Of a stretch of DNA of 64,000 nt, positions 1 to 10,443 are shown in pieces (position 1 is the stretch's first letter; the number at the start of each line of letters is the position of its first letter). Source of the stretch: Cyanophora paradoxa (Eukaryota; Glaucocystophyceae; Cyanophorales; Cyanophoraceae). The DNA lies in contig QPMI01000180.1 in the NCBI GenBank assembly GCA_004431415.1, positions 124,001 through 188,000 of the forward strand, given 5' to 3'. The translations under genes were made by a program, and so were the position numbers. The notes beneath the pieces were generated by a model, which was given only the letters and a program-made list of their open reading frames with translations, ran no database searches and was not told where the DNA came from.

Positions 1-49
1 CCCACCCCTCCCCGCCCCCTCCCCGCCCCCCACTCACGCGGCCGGGCAG
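1..49 (+). other. 3' end of an intron cut by the window edge
   Basis: The first bases are C-rich, then contain a CTCACGCG branch-like stretch and end in GGGCAG at 49. This matches the intron 3' ends seen across the window, and an open exon follows directly. The gene therefore begins upstream of the window. Confidence 0.5.
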
Positions 50-1571
50 CGCTGCACGCGCTGACGCGGCCGTACGGGCTCCCCTTCGACAACCTCATCG
101 AGTCCTTCCTCCTCCTCGTCCTGGCCCTCGCGGCGGCGCTCGAGATCGCGGTCTCGGCGGCCTTCCTGCCCCCCGAGTACCCCCTGCGCTCGGTGCAGTA
201 CGTGCTCTACGTGGGGACCTTCGCCTCCGGCTTCGCCCTCGTCTCCGTCCACTTCATCCGCCACGTCCGCCCCGCCCCCTCCAACTCCCCGCAGCCCTTT
301 CCTTGCGATTGCCGTCGCTGAGGCGCGCGCGGGCCCCGCAGGCGCTGGCGGCGCGGCGGCGCAAGGCTGCGTGCGCGCCCGAGGGCGAGGAGGAGGAGGA
401 GGAGGAGTCGACCCTGGAGCTCGTCCAAGTCGACCGCGCCGGCGCCGGCGGGCCCGGCGGGCCCCGGCCCCCGAGCGCCGGCAGCTCGCCTCTGGTGCGG
501 CCGGCCAAGGGCGTGGACGGCGGCTCGGAGGGGGCCGAGGAGCGGCCGGCGGAGCGGGCGCGGCGGGCCTCGCCGGCGCCCTCCTCCTCGGCCGCCGACC
601 TCCGCACCGTCTCCCTCCAGTCGTGGCGCACCCCGCGAGCCGTGCGCCCCGCCCCCGGCCCCGCCCCCGCCCCCGCCGGGCGCTCTGAGTCGGGGCGGCA
701 GTGGCGGCGATGGCGGGGCCGGGGGCGAGGAGCACGCCTTCCCCCTCCTCCGCAGCATCGCCGCCGCGCGCCCCGCCCCGCCCCGCCCCGCCCCTCTGGA
801 GGCGCCCTCGCTCACACTCGGCGGCAGATGACGGCGCCGGGCGGCGAGGGCTCCTGGCGGGGCGGCGGCGACGGGAGCCCGCGCGGCTCCACCGGCTCCA
901 TCCGCATCCGCTCCCGCGGCCGCATCGCGGCGCCGGCGGCCGGCGGGGGCGGGGCGGGGCGGTAGCGGGAGCGGGAGCGGGAGCACGCCGCGGGGGCGGA
1001 GGCGTCGCCGCGGCCCTCGGCGGTGCTGGGCGCCGCGCTGGCGGGGCAGGGCGGCGGCTTCGCCTCAATCAACGCCTTCGCGGACCCGGCGCCGCCCTCG
1101 CGGGCCGTCCGCGTCGTCTACCACCCCGACCCCGCCGACCACCCGACCACGCCGCCGCCGCGCCCACGCCCCGCCCGCCGCCGACGCCCCCCCGCCGGCT
1201 TAGCGGCCTCGGTGGCGCCTGCGGGCGAGCAGGAGTCGGGTGGCCTCGGCCTGGTCGCGCGGGGCGCCCTCTGGACCGAGATTTCCCCTGGGCCGCCGGC
1301 GCGGGTACCGGTCCGGGCAGCGTGCGCACGAGCGTGGAGGGCGCGGGGCCGGCGGCGGCGGCGGCGGCGGCGATGTCCGCGGCTCCTCGTGGCGCTCCAT
1401 CGGCCGAAACTCGCCCGTCGCCTGGCCAGCCCGGCCCCCGCCTCGCCCCGGCCCTCCCGCCGCCCCCGCCCCCGCCCGAGCCAGCCGGCGGGCGGCAGCA
1501 CGCCCCGGCCCCCCTCTGGCGAGGCCGCCGCCCCGGATCCCAGCGCCTCCTCCCTCCCCCCGCCCGCCTGA
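50..1571 (+). CDS. Unrecognised multi-exon membrane protein, 5' partial
   Basis: The first exon (50-264) reads as two hydrophobic segments around LIESFLLLVLALAAALEI and VQYVLYVGTFASGFALVSV, so this is probably a polytopic or two-helix membrane protein. An intron at 265-341 (GTCCGCC to CCGCAG) keeps phase 0 and leads into an acidic, Ser/Arg-rich exon (342-641) with a run of seven Glu and the stretch TLELVQVDRAG. A second intron follows at 642-701. Further coding is visible at 703-770 (HAFPLLRSIAA) and 1000-1140 (FASINAFADPAPP, RVVYHPDPADH). Joins after 770 are unclear; one of them seems to use a GC donor. I recognise no family. The 3' end is a guess (TGA at 1571); the gene is convergent with the PPR-like gene. 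Confidence 0.5.
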
Positions 1572-1689
1572 GCCCTTAGGGGCGCCTCTCCGCTCGCAGT
1601 GGATGCCGTCTCGACAGCCAATCGAGCTCTTTCCGTACCGCACCGCGGGGCGCGAGCGCGACGGGCGAGAAGGGTCGAAGGAGAGAGAT

Positions 1690-4446
1690 TTAAAAGGGGA
1701 AAAAGAGGGAAAGGGAAGGGGGAGGAGGGGAGGGAGGAAGGACAAGAGAAGTGATCATGACGGCGGGTTTACGCGGTGAGGGGCCGCGCGGGGCCCGCGG
1801 CGGGGGCAGGGGAGGGGGTTGCGGGCGGGGGCTGGAGTCCGGGCCGGGGCCGGGCGCGGCGAGGAGGGCCGGGGAGGACGGCGTCGGGTACAGGCCGTCC
1901 TCTTCGAGGGCCGCCACCAGCCGGCGCAGCGCCTCGGGCGCCGCCCGCCCCGCGGGCCGGCCGCGCCTTCCGGGCGGCGGGCGGGGCGCCGAGGGCGGCG
2001 GCGCGGTAGAAGGCGGCGTCGGGGCGGAGGCCGCCGCGCTCCCGCATCAGCCGCGGCACCGCCGGGATCAGCTCGTGCGGGTCCGCCTCCCCGGGCCCCG
2101 CCCGCCGCCCTCGACCGCCCCTCTGGCGCCGGGGCCGGTGCGGGCGGAGGCGAGGGCGGCGGCGAGGAGGGCGGCGTAGGGCTGCGGGCCGGGGCGCAGG
2201 CCGAGCTCGAGGGCGCGCTCGAGGAGGGCCCCGCCGCCGCCAGCCCCGCGGGCGAGCCCCGCGCCGCCAGCCCCGCCACCGCCGCCCCCACCGCCTCCGC
2301 CTCCGCGCCCGCCTCCGTCCCCCGCGCTGGCGGCGGCGGCGCGGAAGCCGGCGGGCCGCCTCGGGCGGGGGGCGGCGGGTCGGGGCCGGGGCCGGACGCG
2401 GGGCCGGGGCGGCGGCGAGGGCGTCGAGGTAGGCGCGGAGGGCGCGGGCGGCGCGCAGCGGGCGCCCCGCCGCGAGCAGCGCCTCCACCGCCTCCCGCAC
2501 GCCCCGGCCCCCGCCGCCCCCAGCCCCCCGCCTCGCCATCCTCTTCGTCGTCGTCGCCCTCCTCCTCCTTGGCCGCCCCCTGCGCGCCCGCCTTCAGCGG
2601 CGGCCGGCGGCCGGCGAGGCCAAGGGAGGGCAGCACCGTGGCGGGGCCCCGGGTTGCGGCGCGGGCGACGGCGCGGGTGGCGGCGGCACGCAGGAGCCGG
2701 ATGACCGCGGGCGGAGGGCGGTGGCGCCGGGGCGCGCGGCGGCGGCAGCGGCTGCGGCGGCAGCGGGAGGGCGCGGAGGGCGGCCCAGTCGCGCAGCTCC
2801 TCGAGGGCCTTCACCACCCCCGCGTACGCCGCTGCCGCCCCGTGAGGCGAGCCGTACAAGGCGGGGCCCAGGGAAGGCCGGGCGGGCGGGCGGGGCGCAC
2901 CGGCGGCGAGGTGCGGGCGGGCGGCGGCGAGGGAGGCGGCGTGGGAGAGGGCGGCGCCGCGGGAGCGGGGGGACTGGGCGAGCCCCCAGAAGTAGCCGGT
3001 CACCTGCGCCCCGGCGCCCGCTGAGCGGCGGGGCGGGGCGAGACGAGGCGGGCGGGAGGGGCCGCACCAGGTCTTCAAAGGTCGGGAGGAGCTCGGGGTC
3101 GACCTCAGCGCGCCCCATCCCCGCCGCCGCCTCGCGCGCCGCCTCCCGCCACCCGCCCCGCCGCCCGCCGCCGCCCTGCACCCGCCCTCGGCCGCCTGCA
3201 GGGGGAAGGCGGGCGGGGCGGGCGGGCGGGGCGCACGAGACGGCGGCGCGGAGGGTGTGGGGCCGGAAGGAGCCGAGGATGCCGGCGCGGCGCATCTCGC
3301 CGAGCTTCTCCAGCGCCCCCGGCACGTCCCCGTCCCGCACGTGCCGCGCGATCCCCGCGTTGAAGTACTGCCCGCCCCCGTCGGCCGGCGCGGCGGGCGG
3401 GCGGAGGCGGGCGGCGGGGGCGGGGCGGACGGCGTGGCTGTGGCGGGCCCCGCGCAGATCCCCGCCAGCGTCCGCAGCAGGTCCCGCTGCACCTCGGCTC
3501 GTCCCGAGGCGGAGGGGGCGGGGCGGCGGGGCGGCGGGCGCACGCGGCGGCAGCGGAAGGCGCAGTCGATGGCCTCGAGGAGGAGCTCGTCGGCCGGGCG
3601 CCCCTCCTGCGCCGGAGTGAGCGCGCGAGGCGGAGGCGGCGGGAGGGGCGGGGCGGGGCGGGCGGGGGCGCCTCGTAGAAGACGGCGAGGACGGCGAGGC
3701 GGCCTGCGGGTTGCTCGCGGCGAGGAAGCGCCGCGTGATCGCCGCGTACGTCCCCGGCAGCACCGCGACGCGGCACAGCCCCGCCGGCGCCTCCCGCACC
3801 CGCCGCACCAGCTCCCACGCCGCCCGCCCCGCCGCGTCCATCGCCCCGTCCAGCGCAGCCGCCCCGGCGCCCCGCCCCGGCCCGGGCGCCAGCTCGGCGG
3901 GGAAGAGCTCGTGCTGCTCGGCCCGCCGCGCCGACGCGTCCGCCCGCCGCAGCACGAACGCCACCGCCTCGTGCAGCAGCGCACCTGCCGCCCGCCCGCC
4001 CGCCCCGTCGGCGCCCGCCCCGCGGCCGCCCGGGCGCTGCGCCGGCGCGTGCGCACCGCTGGGGCGGTAGGCGGAGCGGGAGAGGATGAGGTCGAAGGCG
4101 GCGTCGAAGGAGGCGCCGTCCTGCTCCTTGATCGCCGCCAGGAGGAGCTTGTGCGCGACCGCCTCGATCGACTCGGCGTGCTTGAACTGGGCGATTCGCG
4201 CGAGCGCCGGCCCGACCCGCCGCGCCTCCAGCTCGTGCTGCACGTAGCGGATGTCCAGCCTGTCCGAGTTGCGCGGCACCACGACGCCATCCTTCGCGAG
4301 CCTGCTCGCAGCGGTCCCGGCCGAAGCGCGAGACGGACCGTCGCCGCCCAGCGCCGCGCTCGCTGCGCCGCGCGTGCCGCCGAACGCTGTGCTGACCGTC
4401 CTGCAGAGCACACCGCGCGCGCGGGCGAGGCGCCAGGCGGCCAGCA
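1690..4446 (-). CDS. PPR-like helical-repeat protein, probably organellar
   Basis: The ATG at 4446 opens an Arg/Ala-rich leader (MLAAWRLARARGVLCRTVS) typical of mitochondrial or plastid targeting. The first exon is long, with LDIRYVQHELEARRVGPALA and SFDAAFDLILSRSAY. Later exons contain YFNAGIARHVRDGDVPGALE followed by KLGEMRRAGI, which fits the 35-residue pentatricopeptide pattern. Other helical pieces are YAGVVKALEELRDWAALRAL and AFYRAAALGA. Exons are separated by C-rich/G-rich introns. PPR proteins bind organelle RNA; that role is inferred from the motif only. The last exon (ALRRLVAALEEDGLYPTPS) appears to run to a stop near 1690, but an alternative stop lies at 1769. An upstream in-frame Met gives about seven more residues. 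Confidence 0.6.
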
Positions 4447-4838
4447 TCGACCCGACCGGACGCTGCAACTGGCTGGATTGGTCGCGGCGGTGCGGTTCCG
4501 GCTAATCAACAGCTCGGTGCCTACAACCGAGCAGGGCGCAGCAAGCTCATGGAGATCATCGCCGTCGGGGTATCGAATAATTGGGCGCCGGCTGGCTAGC
4601 GCTCGGCATGCGCATTCGCCGGAGCGGCGATGTCTGCAGCTGCAAGCGCATCGCGATCGGTTAGGGCGATCGCTCGCAAGCGTTCAGGCCCCGGCGCGCT
4701 AGCCCGCGAAGGCAAGCGCTGGCTAGCGCCCGTCGCTTTCGCGGCGCAGTGCACATGGTGGCGCCGGCAATTCTGATTCCCAGAACAACACGGATTTACT
4801 TGGGCCGGCACGGCGGCCGGCGCCGGGGAGGGGCGCGC
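4447..4838. other. Intergenic: upstream of the PPR-like gene
   Basis: This 392-base gap lies between the start of the PPR-like gene and the stop of the Tyr/Pro-rich gene, both on the minus strand. Composition is more balanced than the flanking exons. It has several GCTAGCGC-type dyads. I see no coding signal or RNA gene. Confidence 0.4.
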
Positions 4839-6470
4839 TCAGTCGGCGGGGGAGGACCGGTAGGCGAACTCGTCGTAGGGGCGGCGGGTGTCCAGCCCCT
4901 CGCAGCGCAGGTCTGCGGCCCGCGCGCGTTGAGACGTGCCTGCCGCGGCCCGCAGGAAGACGAAGGGCGCGCGCACCGTGGGCCTGCAGCGCGTGCTGCA
5001 CCTCGGCGTCCGCCTCCCACGCCCCTGCGCCCGCGCCGCGCCCACGCCACGGTCGGGCGAGGACCCTCGAGCTCGCGCGGGCCGGCCGGGGCGGCGGACG
5101 ACCGAGGCTCCGCCGGGAGACTCACGGGTGCGGCGGCCTCTAGACGCGAGTCGGCGCACCGGGCCCGCCCGAGGCGCCCTTCGCCGCCGTCGTCTGGCCT
5201 GTGCGGGTGTCGGTTGTGCGGAGCCTGGAGGGGCGCGGGGGCGCACCGTAGCCGCCCTGGGGCTGCGCGCTCGACGCCCACCCTGCGCGAGGCGGCGTGG
5301 GAGGGCGCCGCGGCGATTCACCGTCGGGCGCGGCAGGCGGGGCGCATGCGCACCTCCCGTCTGCTGGGGCGGGTAGGGTGACGGGGCCATCTGGGGCGGG
5401 TACGGGCCGGACGCCGGCGGGTACGAGGCGGTTGTGGGCGGGTAGGAGGCCGGGGCCGGGAGCTGCGGCTGCGTGTACCCAGGTGCAGCCGTGCTGTACG
5501 AGGTGCTCGTCGTCGTGGTCTTGTACCCCGCTGTGGCCGTGGCAGGCAAGCAGGCTCAGAGGCGCAGAGGGGCCGGCGCCGACGCAGGGTGGGCAGCTCG
5601 AGGCGGACCCGGGCCGGTGGTGACAGTCTGCCGCCGGCCGAGGACGCACTAAGGGACGCGAAGAGGGCGGGCGCAGGGGGCGGCGCACGGTGGGACCGTA
5701 GTACTCCATGTAGCGGGGCGCCGGCCCGCCCTGGTCGCGCAGGACGGCGTACGTGGGCGGGCCCGCCATGACGGGCACCCGCTGGCGCGCCGCGCTGTCG
5801 ACCTCGTGCTCCCGGTACATCTCCGACCCGCCCTTCGCCCCTGCCCACGGCGCGTCGGTGAGCGCACTGCGAAAGGCGTGACCGGCACCCGCGCACCGAT
5901 GGCGAGGCCGGCGACAGCGCCCGTGATGGTGCCCACCGCTGCTCCGAGCGTCCCCGCCGCGCTGCGCGGCCGAAGCGCGCAGCCGATGTCAAGAGAAGGC
6001 TTCGGGGGGAGGGCGCGCATGCGCGCGCGCGAGCGCGAGCAATTCGCAAGAATGCCCGACGTGAAGAGGACCTCAAACAAGCTGCATTCGCGCTCCGAGA
6101 CCGCGCGCGGGCAACGGAAGCGCTCGGCGGCGCCAAAATCGGACACGCACAAGGCGCCGAGCTTGCTGTGGTGCTGCTTCTTCGGATGCGCAGTCGGCTC
6201 GTACGTGTACGGAGTCGCCACGGTCGTCGCCGGCGCCACGGTCGTTGTTGCAACCGGCGCCCCGCTCCGCAGATACAAAGGCGTCTCCCGAACGTACGTG
6301 CCCTGTTCGAAGGAGATTGGATCGGTGCTCTAGGGCAGCGATCTCGCGCGCCGCACCTTCGCTTGCGGAGCGCCGGCGCCAAACGTCTCCGTCGTCGTCG
6401 TGCGAGAGTACTGGCTCTGCGACGTCTATTAGCGCGCTCCGACGCGGGGAGCGTGGGCAGCGCGCCTGCA
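4839..6470 (-). CDS. Tyr/Pro/Thr-rich protein with a glycine-zipper segment
   Basis: No family recognised. Exons read on the minus strand give a Thr-rich opening (QSQYSRTTTTETFGAGAP; TTTVAPATTVATPYTYEP), then AAGTLGAAVGTITGAVAGLA, a glycine-zipper-like hydrophobic stretch. Next come a hydrophilic exon (SEMYREHEVDSAARQRVPVM; YMEYYGPT) and a low-complexity exon with repeated S/G-Y-P-P units (ASYPPTTASYPPASGPYPPQ). The C-terminus is YDEFAYRSSPAD and the stop is at 4839. Introns between the first exons are of ordinary composition, while later ones are C-rich. The 5' end is uncertain: an ATG lies near 6470, but a short intron would be needed to reach the TTTTETFG frame. It is divergent from another Tyr-rich gene. 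Confidence 0.5.
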
Positions 6471-6786
6471 TCGTGTTTGCGGCGGGGTCCCGGGTTCGAT
6501 CGGGAGGGGTAGGTGGAATCTGATCCGGGGTAGGCGAACTAAGCTTACAGTTGCTCTGCCACCTTGCAGGCTTCTCACAAATCTCTCGAAGAATGACGTG
6601 CGTACCGCCGATTGGAAGCTCGGTACGTACGCGCCGTTCGCCGGAAAATGCCGCTGCGTTCGTCTCACATGCTCTCGCGTGCAGGTCTGGGACTCGCACT
6701 GGAGTCGATCTAACTACAGACCGTGGGGCGGTTCGCGCGCTCGCGCAACCTGAGCGGCCGCCGCGCCGCGCGTCGCGCGCTGTTCC
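6471..6786. promoter_or_regulatory. Probable shared upstream region of two divergent Tyr-rich genes
   Basis: This stretch separates the two Tyr-rich genes and has mixed composition with no convincing exon. A bidirectional promoter is inferred from gene orientation only; no TATA-like box stands out. Confidence 0.3.
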
Positions 6787-8194
6787 ATGTCGCGCCTCGG
6801 CCCTCCACGCGCGCGCAGCGAGAGACTGGACCCGCACGCACGGCCAGGGCATCGACAACAGGCTCCCGGAGCGGCCGCTGGACAGGGTTATAGTGCCGGG
6901 CCACAGTGCGTGCTTGAGATTCTCGGCTGCGGATATGTGCCCTCTAGTTCTCGAGCTCGCCGACGTTGCAGTTTGCTCACGCACACGCTCGCGCAGCGAC
7001 GACGCTCTCCGCGGGAGGCCCGCAGCTCGCGCAGCAGCCGTACGGCGTCGCGGGCGCCGGCGGCTATTCTTACGGCTACGCGCCCCGGCCCGCGACGGCG
7101 CCGATGCATATGCATCTGTACAGCGCGCCGCTGTACAGCAGCAGCAGCGCGCCTCTGTACAGCAGCGGCGCGCCGCTTCGTGCGCGGTCTCCCTGCCCCG
7201 CCCGAGTGTTCTGGGTTCCTCCTCACGGCGCGCGCGCCGCAGCCGTCGGCTACGGCGGCGCTCCGTACGCGTACACGGGTCCGGGAGCGAGCTCTGGTAC
7301 GTACACGTACACGTACGGCCGGGGCGCGCCGCTGCAGCAGGGCGCGCCGCTGCAGCAGGGCGCGCCGCTGCAGCAGGGCGCGTCGTTCACCGTCACGGCC
7401 CCCCCGGGTGCCGCGCTGCCCTTCCCCGTGCCGAGCGCCGGCAGCCGGCAGTCTCTCGGCGCGCGCTGAACGGGGCCTGCAGGTCCCTCGGGTCCGGCCG
7501 GCGTCTCCGGCGCCGGGCCGGCGGGGGAAGGCCCGCCGCGTTCGGGCGTGCGGCGCGCCCTCTTCTCCGGCGGCCCGCGCGGCGGCCCGCGCAGCGGCCG
7601 CCCGCCCCGCCGGCGCCGCAGCAGCGCGCCGGCCCGGAGCCGATGGGCGGGCCCGGGCAGAGCCCGATGGTGCGCCGGCCGCGCCGCGGCCCGCGTCCCC
7701 GCCGGACCGACTGGCCGCGCCTCCGCAGGGGCCGCGCCGCCGCCGCCGCCGGGGCGCTCGCGGCTCGGGGGCTACGCGCTGCAGTTCGAGAGCCCGCCGC
7801 AGGAGTCGCCCCCGCAGATGCGCTCCCGCTACGCCGACGCCTACGCCTACGGTGCGCGCCCTCGAGCCCAGCCGCGCCCGCTCGACCCTGCCGCCCCTGA
7901 GGCTCGGACGCAGGGCCGGACCCGGGCTCTCCGTCGGGCCCGGAGCAGTGGACGACGGGGCAGGCCTACCGCGGGCCCCCCGCCCTCTACCGCGCCACGG
8001 CCGCCGGCGACGCCTCCTACCAGCCCCGCGTGCGCCTCGTTCTCGCTGCTCTCCTGCGCCGGGCGAGGGCGAGGACAAGGGCGGGGGCGCAGGGGGCGGA
8101 GGCCTGGCACCGGGCGCAGGCGCAGGCGCAGCCGGCCACCGAGGGGGCGCCCTTCTCGCGCCCCGTCCGCGGCGGCGGCGACATCCCCGCCTGA
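6787..8194 (+). CDS. Tyr/Gly/Pro-rich repeat protein
   Basis: No family recognised. The clearest exon (about 6985-7467) encodes AQQPYGVAGAGGYSYGYAP, then MHMHLYSAPLYSSSSAPLYS, YAYTGPGASSGTYTYTYG and three tandem GAPLQQ hexapeptides (7326-7379). Later exons give LGGYALQFESPPQESPPQMR, YADAYAYG and GQAYRGPPALYRATAAGDAS. They end in GGGDIPA with TGA at 8192-8194. Composition (Tyr, Gly, Ser, Pro, short repeats) suggests a disordered, secreted or structural/wall protein, but I see no clear signal peptide because the true start is unresolved. ATG 6787 is only the first plausible Met. It shares bias and divergent placement with the minus-strand gene at 4839-6470, so the two may be paralogues. Confidence 0.45.
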
Positions 8195-8277
8195 GGGCCT
8201 CCTCCGGCGGTCCCCAAGCGACCCCCGCGGCCGCCCCGCCCCGCGTCTGGCGACCGTCGGACTGTACATATATATTT

Positions 8278-10129
8278 CACTGGGTCACTGGGGGTGCCGA
8301 GGCGCGGGGTCGGGGGGGAGGGCAGAGGAGGACGGCGGGGGCAGGGCGCGGCGGAGGGCGGGGGCGGCGAGGCCGGCGGGTCCCGCAGGGCGACGCGGCG
8401 GAGGCCGGGCGGCGGCGGCGGCGCGGGCGAGGGAGCCGGCGGCGTGCGGGGAGAAGCCCGGCCCTCGGCCGCCAGCCGCAGCTCCTCCAGCAGGGGTACC
8501 GCAGCAGCGCCGAAAAGTCGGCGGGGGCCGGCGGGGCGGGGCGGCGGGGCCGGCGGGGCGAGCGAGAAGGGTTGGGCTGCGGTGCGGGGCCCGGCGCCGG
8601 GCGGGCGGGGCGTGGGCAGGGCGAGGAGGTGGAGCTCGAGGGAACGCAGGCCCGGGGCGGCCGGCAGGAGCGGGAGGGCGGCCGGGGCAGCAGCAGGCGG
8701 GGCCCGAGGGCGAGGGCCCGCAACCGCCCAAGGCGCCCCAGGGCCGCCACGTGGGCGGGGCGCGCGGCGAGCGGCGCCGAGGCGAGCCGCGCGGGGGCGC
8801 GCAGCGTGAGGGAGGCGAGGGAGGGCAGGCCCCCCGCCGCCGCGAAGTACCGCCCGTCCGCCTTCGAGGGGGAACCGGTCGGGGTGGGCGGGCGTGGGTC
8901 CGGAAGCTAAAGCGGAAGGGGGCACCTCGGCGTAGGGGGCGGGCCCGTCGAGGGCGGGGGCGGGGAGGGCGAGGGCGAGGCTCTCGAGGCGCGGCGCCGC
9001 CCGGCAGAGCGCCTGCCCACCGACTCTCAGCCTCGAGCCTCGAGCTGGACGCGCGCGGAGCGGGGCGGGGCGGGCAAACGTGAGCGCACGGCGAAGGCGT
9101 CGGGGGCGAGGGGGTGGTCGGAGAGGTCGAGGTGCGCGAGCTGCGCCAGGGAGGCCCCCGCTGCGAGCTCCACGTCCTCCCACCCCACCTGCCCCCGCGC
9201 GCCCCGCCCCCAGTTAGCTATATATGGTTTATCAACGAACGCGCTAGCGCAAGCGATATCGATGTCAGCCTGCTAAGATCTAGACTTTAGAATATCAGCC
9301 GCTCAATTGCAAGACCTAGCTATAGAGGGCTTGGGCGGAGCCACCTGGCAGCGGAAGGCGAGGCGAGCGAGGGCGGCCTGCAGCCCCATGAACTCCCGCA
9401 CCCGCTCCCGCATCCCCTCCAGCTCCGCGCCCTCCCCACCATTCTCCCCTGCGCAAAAGGCGTCGACTTCTGCGTACAATCGCCGCGGCGCGACTGACTG
9501 CAGGCTTAAGGCTGTAATTGCAGGGCCACGGGCAAGCTTTAAGCCTTGAGCTTGGAGCGATTATGAGCGGCTCCCGACTCCCCGGGCCCGGATCGGAGTC
9601 CAAGCCCGGCCCGCTAGCGCACCGGGATTGATGACGCAGCGAAATGAGAGGTGGTGGAGCGGGGGCACGGCGCAGAGGGCAGCGATTCCACGCTCGCTCA
9701 GCCCCGAGCGCGCGCCACACGCCCCATCCATGATGCACTCGATTTCCAGATCGAGGGAACGTGCCCCAGCTGCGCATCGCGCCAACCGCAACAGCCGCCG
9801 ATCGTTCAAGCGCCGCCTGCACTCTGCTTAGCGCTAGCGAATTCGACTGGTTTCTTTTGAGCTAGCTATAGATGTATGGAATCGACGCACGACCAGCCCT
9901 GCGCATGCGCGAAAGAAGTTTTTTGCAGGCACCGCGAAATTCGCAGGGCCGGGCCTCATGATCATGATCAAGCTCGCACCTCGGGAAGGGAGACGTGGGC
10001 CCATTGGAGGCGCTGGACGAGGTTGCGGAAGCGGCGGCAGACGGCTGGGAGATCGCCATCAACCTGCGGGAGCGGCAGAAGGAGGAAGACGCTCTGCAGA
10101 ATCTCGTCCGGCAACGAGTCGATTGTCAT
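8278..10129 (-). CDS. F-box / leucine-rich repeat protein
   Basis: The first exon, 9980-10129, is short but clear: ATG then MTIDSLPDEILQSVFLLLPL and AVCRRFRNLVQ, an F-box. It ends exactly in phase 0 at a GT donor. A 158-nt intron of ordinary composition leads to an exon starting TGCAGGCGG with CRRLNDRRLLRLARCAAGAR and SLDLEIECIMDG. Downstream LRR-like exons read FMGLQAALARLAFRC, LAQLAHLDLSDHPLAPDAF, APRLESLALALPAPAL, PSLASLTLRAPARLAS and VPLLEELRLAAEG, separated by GC-rich introns. F-box proteins link SCF ubiquitin ligases to substrates; the LRRs would bind the substrate. The 3' limit near 8278 is uncertain. Two more genes of this type lie at 10444 and 43186. Confidence 0.65.
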
Positions 10130-10443
10130 CGCCGCGCGCGTCGAAACAGCGCAGCCCAGGCCTGGCAGCCCAATGCAACTGCAGTGTACTACTGCAGTAC
10201 TAGTCCCCCCCTCCCCCCCTCCTCCTCCCTAGCTATAGGCCTCAAGCTCCCCTACTAGGCTAGGCCTCTTCCTCCGTGCACGATGATCACGTGCACGGCC
10301 CGGCCCGGCGCATGCCGGAATCTCCTCGCGATCGATCCCCTCCGAGGCTCTAACGAATTCGAATTCGCGAATTCCCCTGCGAGCAGGCTGCCACTTCCCA
10401 GTTCGCCAACCGTTGAACACAACAGTTGAACGGCGGCCTATAG
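10130..10443. other. Intergenic between two F-box/LRR genes
   Basis: This 314-base gap is AT-richer than its neighbours, with GAATTCGAATTCGCGAATTC-like palindromes near 10356-10375 and the recurrent AGCTATAG motif. It should contain the promoter of the 8278-10129 gene. No exon seen. Confidence 0.4.

Noticed and set aside
34-1068. Long Arg/Pro/Ala-rich minus-strand frames across 34-1068
   Set aside because: They lack recognisable segments and are antisense shadows of GC-rich coding; the plus-strand exons with membrane segments and matching splice sites are more convincing.
7303-7380. CRISPR-like or satellite repeats at ACGTACACGTAC and GAPLQQ codons
   Set aside because: These are in-frame protein repeats of a Tyr-rich gene, with no spacer structure.
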